Shown: positions 1 through 5,351, counted from the stretch's first letter. The stretch is DNA of 5,351 bases from Oscillospiraceae bacterium (GCA_003531585.1 DQFX01000009.1:1-5351); one strand, 5' to 3'. Program-made: numbers and translations. The notes: a model not told the origin generated them from the sequence alone.

Positions 1-25
1 AAGAAGCAGGCGGTGTGCTATACAC

Positions 26-62
26 ATTTTCACTCAAACAAGGTTTTTAGAGGTGACCTTAA
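26..62 (+). repeat. Copy A of a dispersed repeat: probable end of a small mobile element
   Basis: This stretch aligns without gaps to 2661-2697, with 29 of 37 positions identical by hand count. The shared core is AGGTTTTTAGAGG followed by a GAC-type end. A third copy lies inverted at about 2377-2402. The reading frame from base 1 is open up to a TAA at 64-66, and its last residues (VFRGDLN) resemble the end of the 69-codon frame at 2489-2698 (VFRGDI). The rest of this element, if there is one, lies left of the window. A perfect 12-base palindrome, TAACTGCAGTTA, follows at 64-75. The repeat is seen directly; the mobile-element interpretation is inference. Confidence 0.55.
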
Positions 63-99
63 TTAACTGCAGTTATGACTTTTTATTGTGCGGTTATAA

Positions 100-1473
100 T
101 CACGACTGAGCAAATGTCCTGATAATTCCTATTACGAAAAGAACTATCACCATTATGGGAAGAACGCAGGTCACATAACCTCTCATAAAGTTCTTCATTT
201 TCAGACCCTTGCCTGTGTTGGCTTCCTTGATGTAATTATCCCAGCCCCAGCCCTTTTTCAGCACGCAGAACAGTATAATTACCAGAGAACCAAGCGGAAG
301 TATCAGGTTGCTGACGATAAAATCCTCAAGATCCATGATATTTGTTCCTTCGCCAAGCGGCTGAATGAAGCTCAGCAGATTGAATCCAAGGCTGCACGGC
401 AGGGAGAGCACAAACAGGAGAATTCCGTTTACAATGCAGGACTTCTTTCGCCCCCAGCCGAACAGATCCTGCGTGCATGCTGTGATCTCCTCAAAAACAG
501 CCAACACGGTAGACAACGCCGCAAATGACATAAACACGAAGAAAAGGCTTCCCCACAGTCTGCCAAGCGGGAGGTTGTTGAATATATTCGGCAGCGTAAT
601 GAAAATAAGGCTCGGACCGCTGTCCACGTCTACGCCGTACGCAAAGCACGCCGGGAATATGATAAGTCCGGAGGAAAGCGCTACCAGAGTATCCAGAATC
701 GCAACATTGACCGATTCACCGAGGAGTGATCTTTCCTTGCCGATGTAGCTTCCGAATATCGCCATCGCGCCTATTCCAAGACTCAGGGTAAAGAACGCCT
801 GGTTCATGGCGTTCACGATTATGGTTCCAATGCCTATTTTCTGAACATCTTCAAAATCCGGCATGAGGTAGAATGCAATTCCTTGTTCTCCGCCGGGCAT
901 GAAGAAACTGTTTATCGCGAGGATAACCATTATTCCGAGGAGTGCCAGCATCATTACCTTGGTAACACGCTCAAGCCCGTTTTTTAGTCCAATGGAGCAC
1001 ACCAACACCGCCGCCGCAATTACTATACCCATATAAAGTATCATCATAGGAGCGTCGGAAAGCATCTGATTGAACTTCTGGGATATCCCCGAAGCGTCCA
1101 GGCCTGACAAATCGCCAGCTGCAGTTGAAACAAAGTACCTTACCATCCAGCCGGCAACTGTTGTATAGAACATCATCAGGAGGTACCCGCCTATCATTGC
1201 TGCCTTGCCGTGTATATGCCAGACGGTTCCTTTCGGCTCCAGCTCCTGGTACATCTTGACCGGACTTTTCTGCGCCGCCCTGCCAATCGCGAACTCCATG
1301 GATAACACCGGGATTCCCAGTATAGCAAGGAATATCAGATAGATCAACACAAAAACTCCACCGCCGTTTTGCCCGACGACATACGGAAACTTCCACACAT
1401 TTCCGATTCCAATTGCACAGCCGGCGCTTAACAAAATAAATCCCAGTCTGCTTCCCAATTTTTCTCTGCCCAT
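100..1473 (-). CDS. Sodium-dependent transporter, NSS/SNF family (11 TM)
   Basis: This 457-residue integral membrane protein should be a Na+-coupled symporter of the neurotransmitter:sodium symporter family, bringing amino acids or related small solutes across the cytoplasmic membrane; the exact substrate cannot be read from sequence. TM1 carries the family motif GNVWKFPY then QNGGG (residues 24-39). TM6 carries NQAFFTLSLGIGAM (224-237), and TM8 carries FAALSTVLAVFEE (317-329), where S321 and T322 fall near the expected Na2-site residues. About eleven hydrophobic helices can be drawn (roughly 10-32, 38-58, 91-118, 143-162, 168-190, 215-243, 255-280, 306-335, 346-365, 384-406, 432-454). Length and helix count fit the 11-TM bacterial subgroup (MhsT and Tyt1 type) rather than 12-TM LeuT. 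The start at 1473 is chosen because GGAGG lies 6 bases upstream; an upstream ATG at 1524 lies almost at the predicted transcription start and would add a charged non-family extension. I see no convincing terminator after the stop. Confidence 0.95.
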   Translation of the reverse strand: MGREKLGSRLGFILLSAGCAIGIGNVWKFPYVVGQNGGGVFVLIYLIFLAILGIPVLSMEFAIGRAAQKSPVKMYQELEPKGTVWHIHGKAAMIGGYLLMMFYTTVAGWMVRYFVSTAAGDLSGLDASGISQKFNQMLSDAPMMILYMGIVIAAAVLVCSIGLKNGLERVTKVMMLALLGIMVILAINSFFMPGGEQGIAFYLMPDFEDVQKIGIGTIIVNAMNQAFFTLSLGIGAMAIFGSYIGKERSLLGESVNVAILDTLVALSSGLIIFPACFAYGVDVDSGPSLIFITLPNIFNNLPLGRLWGSLFFVFMSFAALSTVLAVFEEITACTQDLFGWGRKKSCIVNGILLFVLSLPCSLGFNLLSFIQPLGEGTNIMDLEDFIVSNLILPLGSLVIILFCVLKKGWGWDNYIKEANTGKGLKMKNFMRGYVTCVLPIMVIVLFVIGIIRTFAQS

Positions 1474-1479
1474 TTTATA

Positions 1480-1484
1480 CCTCC
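1480..1484 (-). promoter_or_regulatory. Ribosome binding site deciding the transporter start
   Basis: GGAGG on the minus strand lies 6 bases before the ATG at 1473. It selects MGREKLGSR as the N terminus over in-frame ATGs at 1524 and 1509. Confidence 0.85.
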
Positions 1485-1535
1485 GCCTTTTTTCGTGTAT
1501 CATTTTCATGGCGTTCCTGAACATGCAACTATACT

Positions 1536-1564
1536 ATGATACTATTTATTTTGTCTGTTGTCAA
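1536..1564 (-). promoter_or_regulatory. Sigma-A-type promoter of the NSS transporter gene
   Basis: On the minus strand a perfect -35 TTGACA (1559-1564) is followed by a 17-base spacer and a -10 TATCAT (1536-1541). The predicted transcription start near 1529 gives a leader of roughly 56 bases. The -10 sits in a tandem ATAGTATC-ATAGTATA repeat, so TATAGT slightly downstream is an alternative -10. No riboswitch-like structure was recognised in the short leader. Confidence 0.75.
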
Positions 1565-1600
1565 GTAATTCAGCTAAAATAGTCTGAACAGCAGTCGCTT

Positions 1601-1638
1601 AATATAAATACACCCCTGAGATCATGTTCCCAGGGGTG
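1601..1638 (-). terminator. Rho-independent terminator of the DUF4867 gene
   Basis: A perfect 8-bp stem, CACCCCTG / CAGGGGTG (1611-1618 and 1631-1638), encloses a 12-base loop. On the minus strand it is followed by the T-rich run TATTTATATT (1601-1610). It starts about 20 bases past the DUF4867 stop and lies upstream of the transporter promoter, so it separates the two minus-strand genes. The T tract is interrupted by A, so efficiency may be partial. Confidence 0.75.
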
Positions 1639-1657
1639 ATTGATTATGTAACGTGAA

Positions 1658-2296
1658 TCAGTCTATATCCGATGAAATATCAATATTTTCACCTGTAAGA
1701 CCTATATATGCGCCGTCGCCTGCTTCACTGGCGTCTTTATGAGCAAGAAGCCACTTGTTGCATGCTCTGAGCCATCTGTCCTCTTCGTTCTTTGGAGTTA
1801 TATTGGGCATGGAGCCGTTTGTTCCCTTAGGAAGAGCAATAACCACCTTAAAGCCGTCCGACTTTTTCGCACTGCACGGAGCATAGTGCAGAGTTGTTTC
1901 GTAAACCTCAACGACCTGACCAGCCGCCGCCCTGAACGCCTTGACCTTTGAGGTATCTAATTTTCCATCAACAATATCATCAGCCTTTGCAACGAGAAGA
2001 ATAAAATCATAAAGACCGATATTAAGCTCGCTATCGCGATGGTACTCAAGGCAGTTAAGCTTGGTATTATGTCCATTGCACCAACCAAGCTGGATAGGCA
2101 TTCCGCCGTAAGCGTTATTTTGCAGTTCACCAAAAATCGCAACAGTTTCTAATGCGGTATCGCTCATGACGTATTCAACGCCTTCAGGCAAAGGAGTCTT
2201 TTCGTCAAGCGCTTTCATAAGTCCAGCGGTATCGTAACCCTGGAGTACCTTTCCATAGGGCGCGAATTCTTTGTCCAGCACAGAATAAATCTTCAT
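1658..2296 (-). CDS. DUF4867 family protein, cupin-like
   Basis: This 212-residue soluble protein has no signal peptide or membrane segment. I recognise it from memory as DUF4867, a family without an assigned reaction. Residues that look conserved and ligand-like are NGHN (H76 of 74-77), EYHRDSE (H86 and E90 of 84-90) and LHYAPC (H137 of 136-141). The VEVYETTLHYAP stretch (129-140) resembles the final metal-binding strand of cupin or ureidoglycolate-lyase-like folds, so a metal-dependent sugar or small-metabolite enzyme is plausible but only inferred. The start at 2296 is chosen because AAAGGA lies about 11 bases upstream and the family-like sequence begins there (MKIYSVLD). The open frame continues upstream to 2500 but would run through the promoter and the inverted repeat of the neighbouring insertion. 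The gene has its own promoter and terminator, and it is divergent from the uvrA-like gene. The last 15 residues are acidic (GENIDISSDID). Confidence 0.88.
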   Translation of the reverse strand: MKIYSVLDKEFAPYGKVLQGYDTAGLMKALDEKTPLPEGVEYVMSDTALETVAIFGELQNNAYGGMPIQLGWCNGHNTKLNCLEYHRDSELNIGLYDFILLVAKADDIVDGKLDTSKVKAFRAAAGQVVEVYETTLHYAPCSAKKSDGFKVVIALPKGTNGSMPNITPKNEEDRWLRACNKWLLAHKDASEAGDGAYIGLTGENIDISSDID

Positions 2297-2329
2297 TTCT
2301 ATTATCGTCCTTTCATAGCTGATATTTAG

Positions 2330-2358
2330 ATAATAGCACATATTATGCTTTTTGTCAA
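2330..2358 (-). promoter_or_regulatory. Sigma-A-type promoter of the DUF4867 gene, with a dyad over the -10
   Basis: The minus strand has a perfect TTGACA (2353-2358), a 17-base spacer and TATTAT (2330-2335). Transcription should begin near 2323, leaving a leader of under 30 bases. One arm of an 8-base inverted repeat (CTATTATC) covers the -10 at 2329-2336; the other arm lies just before the start codon at 2299-2306. The -35 lies only about 20 bases from the insertion's left end, so the core promoter appears intact but its upstream region may have been replaced. Confidence 0.8.
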
Positions 2359-2376
2359 TCGCTTTCATTAAATTAT

Positions 2377-2410
2377 TTAAAGTAACCTCTAAAAAACCTA
2401 TAGCAGCGCC
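2377..2410 (-). repeat. Copy B of the dispersed repeat: left inverted end of the insertion
   Basis: Read on the minus strand, this end gives AGGTTTTTTAGAGGTTAC, with one more T than copies A and C. It is inverted relative to copy C (about 2661-2697), as expected for paired element ends. Similarity extends weakly inward (GC-A-GCG on both sides). Confidence 0.55.
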
Positions 2411-2693
2411 GCACAAAACCCACAAAACGGAAATCGCGCAAGATAAGCATACAAACCAGTTGCATAGTAAAAAATGGTACAATAAAGAATGAACAAGCAA
2501 AAAAGTTTATCAAGCCCGGAGGACGAACTGTCACAGGTACGGACGAAGAAAAAAGAATTTCTGGAGCAGATAGAACGAATGGGCAGCAATGATAAAGCCG
2601 TGCTATTACAAAGTAGAGCGCGGGAATATGCCATACGACCTGAAATTAATCGCACTGCATATTTTCGCTCGCATGAGGTTTTTAGAGGCGACA
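2380..2693. mobile_element. Candidate non-autonomous insertion (MITE-like), about 314 bp
   Basis: Imperfect inverted repeats of roughly 20-30 bases face each other across this stretch, sharing the core CCTCTAAAAA at the left end and TTTTTAGAGG at the right. A third copy of the right-type end at 26-62 shows that the sequence is dispersed. TTTA occurs immediately outside both proposed ends (2376-2379 and 2694-2697) and could be a 4-base target duplication, but it is short and AT-rich, so this is weak support. No transposase is encoded; the only plus-strand frame is the 69-codon one at 2489-2698. The element sits exactly between two divergent genes and leaves both core promoters outside it. I cannot assign it to an IS family from memory. 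The alternative is a decayed IS remnant or a pair of intergenic repeats that happen to face each other. Confidence 0.5.
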
Positions 2694-2698
2694 TTTAG
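2489..2698 (+). CDS. Uncertain small ORF inside the insertion, 69 aa
   Basis: This is an open frame of 69 codons, rich in K, E and R. Its N-terminal half (residues about 9-31) could form a short amphipathic helix or coiled coil. I do not recognise a family. Its last residues, VFRGDI, fall in the right inverted repeat and resemble the frame ending at 64-66 (VFRGDLN), so this end may be repeat-derived rather than functional protein. An extended -10-like TGGTACAAT lies at 2475-2483, only 5 bases before the ATG, with no good ribosome binding site; expression would have to be nearly leaderless. It may be a truncated passenger or transposase fragment, or simply a chance frame. Confidence 0.3.
   Translation: MNKQKSLSSPEDELSQVRTKKKEFLEQIERMGSNDKAVLLQSRAREYAIRPEINRTAYFRSHEVFRGDI
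2661..2697 (+). repeat. Copy C of the dispersed repeat: right inverted end of the insertion
   Basis: It aligns without gaps to 26-62 (29 of 37 identical by hand count) and is inverted relative to copy B at about 2377-2410. The invariant part is AGGTTTTTAGAGG followed by GAC two bases later. Confidence 0.6.
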
Positions 2699-2714
2699 GC
2701 AAGCAAATTTCCTC

Positions 2715-2743
2715 TGGAAAAATTCTCTGAGATGTGGTATAAT
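2715..2743 (+). promoter_or_regulatory. Extended -10 promoter of the uvrA-like gene
   Basis: A perfect TATAAT (2738-2743) is preceded by the TG of an extended -10 (TGG, 2735-2737). A weak -35, TGGAAA (2715-2720), lies 17 bases upstream. Transcription should start near 2750, which places the upstream ATG at 2732 outside the transcript and supports the start at 2777. Confidence 0.78.
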
Positions 2744-2758
2744 TCATTTATAACCACA
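2733..2758. promoter_or_regulatory. Operator-like dyad TGTGGT-N14-ACCACA over the uvrA-like promoter
   Basis: Perfect 6-base arms (2733-2738 and 2753-2758) flank 14 bases covering the -10 and the predicted transcription start. Allowing one bulged T, the arms extend to TGTGGT(T)ATAA. Because the left arm lies upstream of the transcript start, this would act in DNA as a repressor site rather than as an mRNA hairpin. The regulator is unknown. Confidence 0.4.
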
Positions 2759-2761
2759 GCA

Positions 2762-2767
2762 AAGGGG
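2762..2767 (+). promoter_or_regulatory. Ribosome binding site of the uvrA-like gene
   Basis: AAGGGG lies 9 bases before the ATG at 2777 and decides that start over in-frame ATGs at 2732 (inside the promoter) and 2789 (no suitable site). Confidence 0.8.
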
Positions 2768-2776
2768 ATAAAATCC

Positions 2777-5254
2777 ATGATAGATAAAATGCTGATACGC
2801 GGGGCGAAAGTCCACAACCTGAAAAACATCGACGTGGACATACCACTAAACAAAATAGTCGGAATTGCCGGAGTATCCGGCTCGGGAAAGTCGTCGCTGG
2901 CGCTCGGAGTTCTGTATGCGGAAGGTTCCCGGCGGTACCTTGACGCGCTCTCGACCTACACCCGCCGCCGAATGACCCAGGCTTCAAAGGCAGCCGTGGA
3001 CGAAATACAGTACGTTCCCGCCGCGCTCGCGCTTCATCAGCGCCCGGGCGTTCCGGGAATACGCAGCACTTTCGGCACAGGCACCGAACTGCTCAACAAT
3101 CTGCGGCTCATGTACTCCAGGCTTGCCGACCATCGCTGCCCCAACGGGCACTACCTCAAGCCGACCCTGGCTGTCGCAGCCGGGAAGGAACTGGTCTGCC
3201 CTGAATGCGGCGCGCATTTCTATGCGCCGTCCGCCGAGGAATTAGCGTTCAACTCCCAGGGAGCCTGCCAGAAATGCGGCGGCACCGGCAGCGTCCGCAC
3301 GGTCGACCCGGCGACCCTGGTTCCGGACGATTCACTAAGTATCGACGAGGGCGCGGTTGCTCCGTGGAACAGCCTGATGTGGTCGCTGATGACCGACGTC
3401 TGCCGTGAGATGGGAGTACGTACCGACGTGCCGTTCCGGGAACTTACCGAGCGCGAAAAGGAAATAGTGTACCACGGTCCGGCGGAAAAAAAGCATATCT
3501 TCTACAAGCCGAAGAACTCCAACCAGGCGGGCGAGCTGGATTTCACCTACTACAACGCGGTCTATACCGTGGAAAACGCGCTTTCAAAGGTCAAGGACGA
3601 GAAGGGCATGAAGCGCGTCGAAAAGTTCCTGAAAGAGGACGTTTGCCCGGACTGCCGCGGAACGCGTCTTTCCCAGACTGCACGTTACCCGAAGCTGCGC
3701 AGAATTTCCCTCGACCAGGCCTGCACGATGTCTCTTTCTAACCTGGTAGACTGGGTACGCGGCGTTCCTGACAGCCTTCCCGAGGAAATGCGCCCGATGG
3801 CGGTCAGCATATGCGACTCCTTTGAAGGAACCGCAAAACGCCTGATCGACCTGGGGCTTGGATATCTTTCGCTCGACCGCTCCGCTGTTACGCTTTCCAC
3901 CGGCGAACGCCAGAGAATGCAGCTTGCCCGCGCTGTCCGCAACCGGACTACCGGCGTTCTGTACGTCCTGGACGAGCCGTCTATCGGACTGCACCCGTCA
4001 AACATCGTGGGACTTACCGGAGTAATGCACGACCTGGTAGCCGACGGAAATTCCGTGATACTGGTCGACCACGACACTCAGATTTTGAAGGAATCCGACT
4101 GGATAGTAGAAATGGGACCACAGGCAGGCGCAAAGGGCGGACATGTGATCGCCGAGGGAACCGTCCGGGATATATGCGAAAATACGGCGTCACAGATAGG
4201 CGCTTTCCTTTCCGGAAAAGCGGAAACTAAGCTGCGCGAGGTCTGCGAACCTGGAGGGCTGTTCTCAGCCGGGACAATTCACCTTTCCACATCGCAGATT
4301 CACACGGTAAAGCCGCTGGAAGCCGATATTCCGAAGGGGCGGCTGACGGTTGTGACTGGCGTTTCCGGCTCCGGAAAAACCACGATGGTCCTTGAAAGCC
4401 TTGTTCCGGCTCTTGAAGCCAGGATAGCCGGAAGCACTCTGCCGGAGCATATCCTTGAGATAAATGCCGATGGCATCGAACATGTCAAGCTGATCGACGC
4501 GACTCCGATCGGGATAAACGTGCGCTCCACCGTTGCGACCTACGCCGGAGTACACGACGAGCTGCGAAAGCTCTACGCCAGGTCAGACGGCGCAAAGGAA
4601 AAGGGCTATAAGGCAAGCGACTTTTCCTACAACACAGGTTCGCTGCGCTGCCCGGGCTGCGACGGAACCGGAGTTGTCAGCCTTGACGTGCAGTTCCTTC
4701 CGGACGTGGATATCCCCTGCCCGGACTGCCGCGGCTCACGGTATGCAAGGTCGGCATATGCTGTGAAGCTTACGGACAAATCCGGCGAACAGGCTTCCCT
4801 GCCGGAGCTTATGGATATGGACGTAAACTCCGCGATTGAATTCTGCAGCGAGATGAAATCAGTCAGCCAGAGGCTCCGGGTGCTTCAGCAGCTCGGGCTT
4901 GGGTACCTCACTCTCGGCGAGGAAACTCCCAGCCTTTCCGGCGGCGAAGCCCAGCGCCTGAAACTTGCAAGCGAGATCGGCAGAACTCAGACCGACTCGG
5001 TATTCGTGTTCGACGAACCGAGTATCGGTCTGCACCCGCTTGACGTGCAGGTACTGCTCGGGGTATTTCAGGCATTGCTTGATAACGGCGCGACCGTTGT
5101 TGTAATCGAGCACGACCTCGACGTGATACGAAACGCGGATTACATTATAGACATGGGACCGGGCGGCGGAGAATCCGGCGGGCGCATAGTCGCGGCAGGT
5201 ACTCCTCAGCAGATAAAGCAGAACCAAAACAGCATTACGGGAAAATATCTGTAA
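2777..5254 (+). CDS. uvrA: Short UvrA-type tandem ABC ATPase lacking the UvrB-binding domain
   Basis: This 825-residue cytoplasmic DNA-binding ATPase belongs to the UvrA family. The first nucleotide-binding domain has Walker A GVSGSGKSS (32-40), signature LSTGERQR (373-380), Walker B VLYVLDEP (394-401) and H-loop DHD (431-433). The second has GVSGSGKTT (528-536), LSGGEAQR (720-727), VFVFDEP (742-748) and EHD (778-780). Two C4 zinc modules are visible with CxxC-x19-CxxC spacing: C141/C144/C164/C167 and C625/C628/C648/C651. Only about 100 residues separate the first Walker A from the first zinc module, against about 215 in E. coli UvrA. The roughly 115-residue shortfall against 940 residues matches loss of the UvrB-interaction domain, as in UvrA2-type and antibiotic-tolerance UvrA paralogues. 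It therefore probably does not act as the damage sensor of UvrABC. Unusual residues are a T in the first signature and IGINVRSTVATYAG (578-591) where housekeeping UvrA has IGRTPRSNPATYTG. It is transcribed alone, divergent from DUF4867. Its GC content looks higher than that of the left-hand genes. Confidence 0.93.
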   Translation: MIDKMLIRGAKVHNLKNIDVDIPLNKIVGIAGVSGSGKSSLALGVLYAEGSRRYLDALSTYTRRRMTQASKAAVDEIQYVPAALALHQRPGVPGIRSTFGTGTELLNNLRLMYSRLADHRCPNGHYLKPTLAVAAGKELVCPECGAHFYAPSAEELAFNSQGACQKCGGTGSVRTVDPATLVPDDSLSIDEGAVAPWNSLMWSLMTDVCREMGVRTDVPFRELTEREKEIVYHGPAEKKHIFYKPKNSNQAGELDFTYYNAVYTVENALSKVKDEKGMKRVEKFLKEDVCPDCRGTRLSQTARYPKLRRISLDQACTMSLSNLVDWVRGVPDSLPEEMRPMAVSICDSFEGTAKRLIDLGLGYLSLDRSAVTLSTGERQRMQLARAVRNRTTGVLYVLDEPSIGLHPSNIVGLTGVMHDLVADGNSVILVDHDTQILKESDWIVEMGPQAGAKGGHVIAEGTVRDICENTASQIGAFLSGKAETKLREVCEPGGLFSAGTIHLSTSQIHTVKPLEADIPKGRLTVVTGVSGSGKTTMVLESLVPALEARIAGSTLPEHILEINADGIEHVKLIDATPIGINVRSTVATYAGVHDELRKLYARSDGAKEKGYKASDFSYNTGSLRCPGCDGTGVVSLDVQFLPDVDIPCPDCRGSRYARSAYAVKLTDKSGEQASLPELMDMDVNSAIEFCSEMKSVSQRLRVLQQLGLGYLTLGEETPSLSGGEAQRLKLASEIGRTQTDSVFVFDEPSIGLHPLDVQVLLGVFQALLDNGATVVVIEHDLDVIRNADYIIDMGPGGGESGGRIVAAGTPQQIKQNQNSITGKYL

Positions 5255-5259
5255 AATTC

Positions 5260-5287
5260 AAGCTCCGCGCCAGCCGGCGCGGAGCTT
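5260..5287 (+). terminator. Strong GC-rich hairpin after the uvrA-like gene
   Basis: A perfect 12-bp stem, AAGCTCCGCGCC / GGCGCGGAGCTT (5260-5271 and 5276-5287), encloses a 4-base AGCC loop and begins 5 bases past the stop codon. The downstream strand (TCAGCTTG) is not a run of T, so on the plus strand it is a weak intrinsic terminator by tail but strong by stem. On the minus strand it is followed by TGAATTTTAC, so it could also stop transcription entering from the right. Confidence 0.7.
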
Positions 5288-5299
5288 TCAGCTTGTCGA

Positions 5300-5328
5300 A
5301 AAAGTAGCTTTTGCCTGCGAAGCAGGCA
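5300..5328. repeat. Double hairpin, possible intergenic repeat or second terminator
   Basis: Two adjacent small inverted repeats occur: AAAAG-TAG-CTTTT (5300-5312) and TGCCTGC-GAA-GCAGGCA (5312-5328). They are followed by TTTGTAATCCG and a run of six T near the window end. This could be a backup terminator for the uvrA-like gene or part of a dispersed intergenic repeat cut by the window edge. There is no other copy inside this window. Confidence 0.45.
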
Positions 5329-5351
5329 TTTGTAATCCGTTTTTTGCCTCA

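Noticed and set aside
64..75. Palindrome TAACTGCAGTTA as terminator of the transporter gene
   Set aside because: It has no loop and no adjacent T tract on the minus strand, so it cannot form a standard intrinsic terminator.
1474..1524. Transporter start at the upstream ATG (17 extra residues)
   Set aside because: It lies within about 5 bases of the predicted transcription start, and GGAGG is correctly placed for the ATG at 1473.
2297..2500. N-terminal extension of the DUF4867 frame by 68 residues
   Set aside because: It would be translated through the consensus promoter and the left inverted repeat, has unrelated hydrophobic content, and a ribosome binding site plus family-like start exist at 2296.
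2398..2694. 98-codon minus-strand frame across the insertion
   Set aside because: It is cysteine- and serine-rich with no recognisable domain, lacks a clear ribosome binding site, and is antisense to the somewhat more protein-like plus frame.
2732..2776. uvrA-like start at ATG 2732
   Set aside because: This ATG lies immediately upstream of the -10 hexamer and before the predicted transcript start; AAGGGG supports 2777.
3205..3994. Long open frames antisense to, or out of frame with, the uvrA-like gene
   Set aside because: They are typical shadows in GC-rich coding DNA: no family motifs and low-complexity arginine-rich products, while the plus frame shows complete UvrA motifs.
1..5351. CRISPR array, tRNA, rRNA, riboswitch or phage attachment site
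   Set aside because: No regularly spaced direct repeats, cloverleaf-like segments or recognised aptamer cores were seen; leaders of the three main genes are short.

Overview
The window looks like chromosomal DNA of a low-to-moderate GC Bacillota bacterium, probably a gut Clostridia (Ruminococcus/Oscillospiraceae-like). This is inferred from the protein types, strong GGAGG/AAGGGG ribosome binding sites and consensus-like sigma-A promoters; no rRNA or other marker gene is present, so the taxonomy is tentative.

Layout. The left half is on the minus strand: an 11-helix Na+-dependent transporter of the NSS/SNF family (100-1473) and, upstream of it, a DUF4867 cupin-like protein (1658-2296). Each has its own promoter (TTGACA-17 bp-TATCAT and TTGACA-17 bp-TATTAT). 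A rho-independent terminator lies between them, so they are probably separate transcription units. The right half is one long plus-strand gene (2777-5254) for a short UvrA-type tandem ABC ATPase. It has both nucleotide-binding domains and both C4 zinc modules but lacks the UvrB-binding domain. It has an extended -10 promoter overlapped by an operator-like dyad, and a strong GC-rich hairpin follows it.

The 480-base gap between the divergent DUF4867 and uvrA-like genes holds what looks like a small non-autonomous insertion (about 2380-2693). It is bounded by imperfect inverted repeats (core CCTCTAAAAA / TTTTTAGAGG), and a third copy of the same end lies at the left edge of the window (about 26-62). 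One uncertain 69-codon frame (2489-2698) runs through this insertion and stops inside its right-hand repeat. A second repeat-like double hairpin starts after the uvrA-like terminator and runs towards the right edge.

The genes do not form an obvious pathway. The transporter takes up amino acids or related solutes, DUF4867 is an uncharacterised probable metal-binding cupin, and the UvrA-like protein probably works in DNA-damage or DNA-ligand tolerance without UvrB. I saw no clear new multi-gene system, CRISPR array, tRNA or rRNA. The most unusual parts are the repeat-bounded insertion and the UvrA paralogue.
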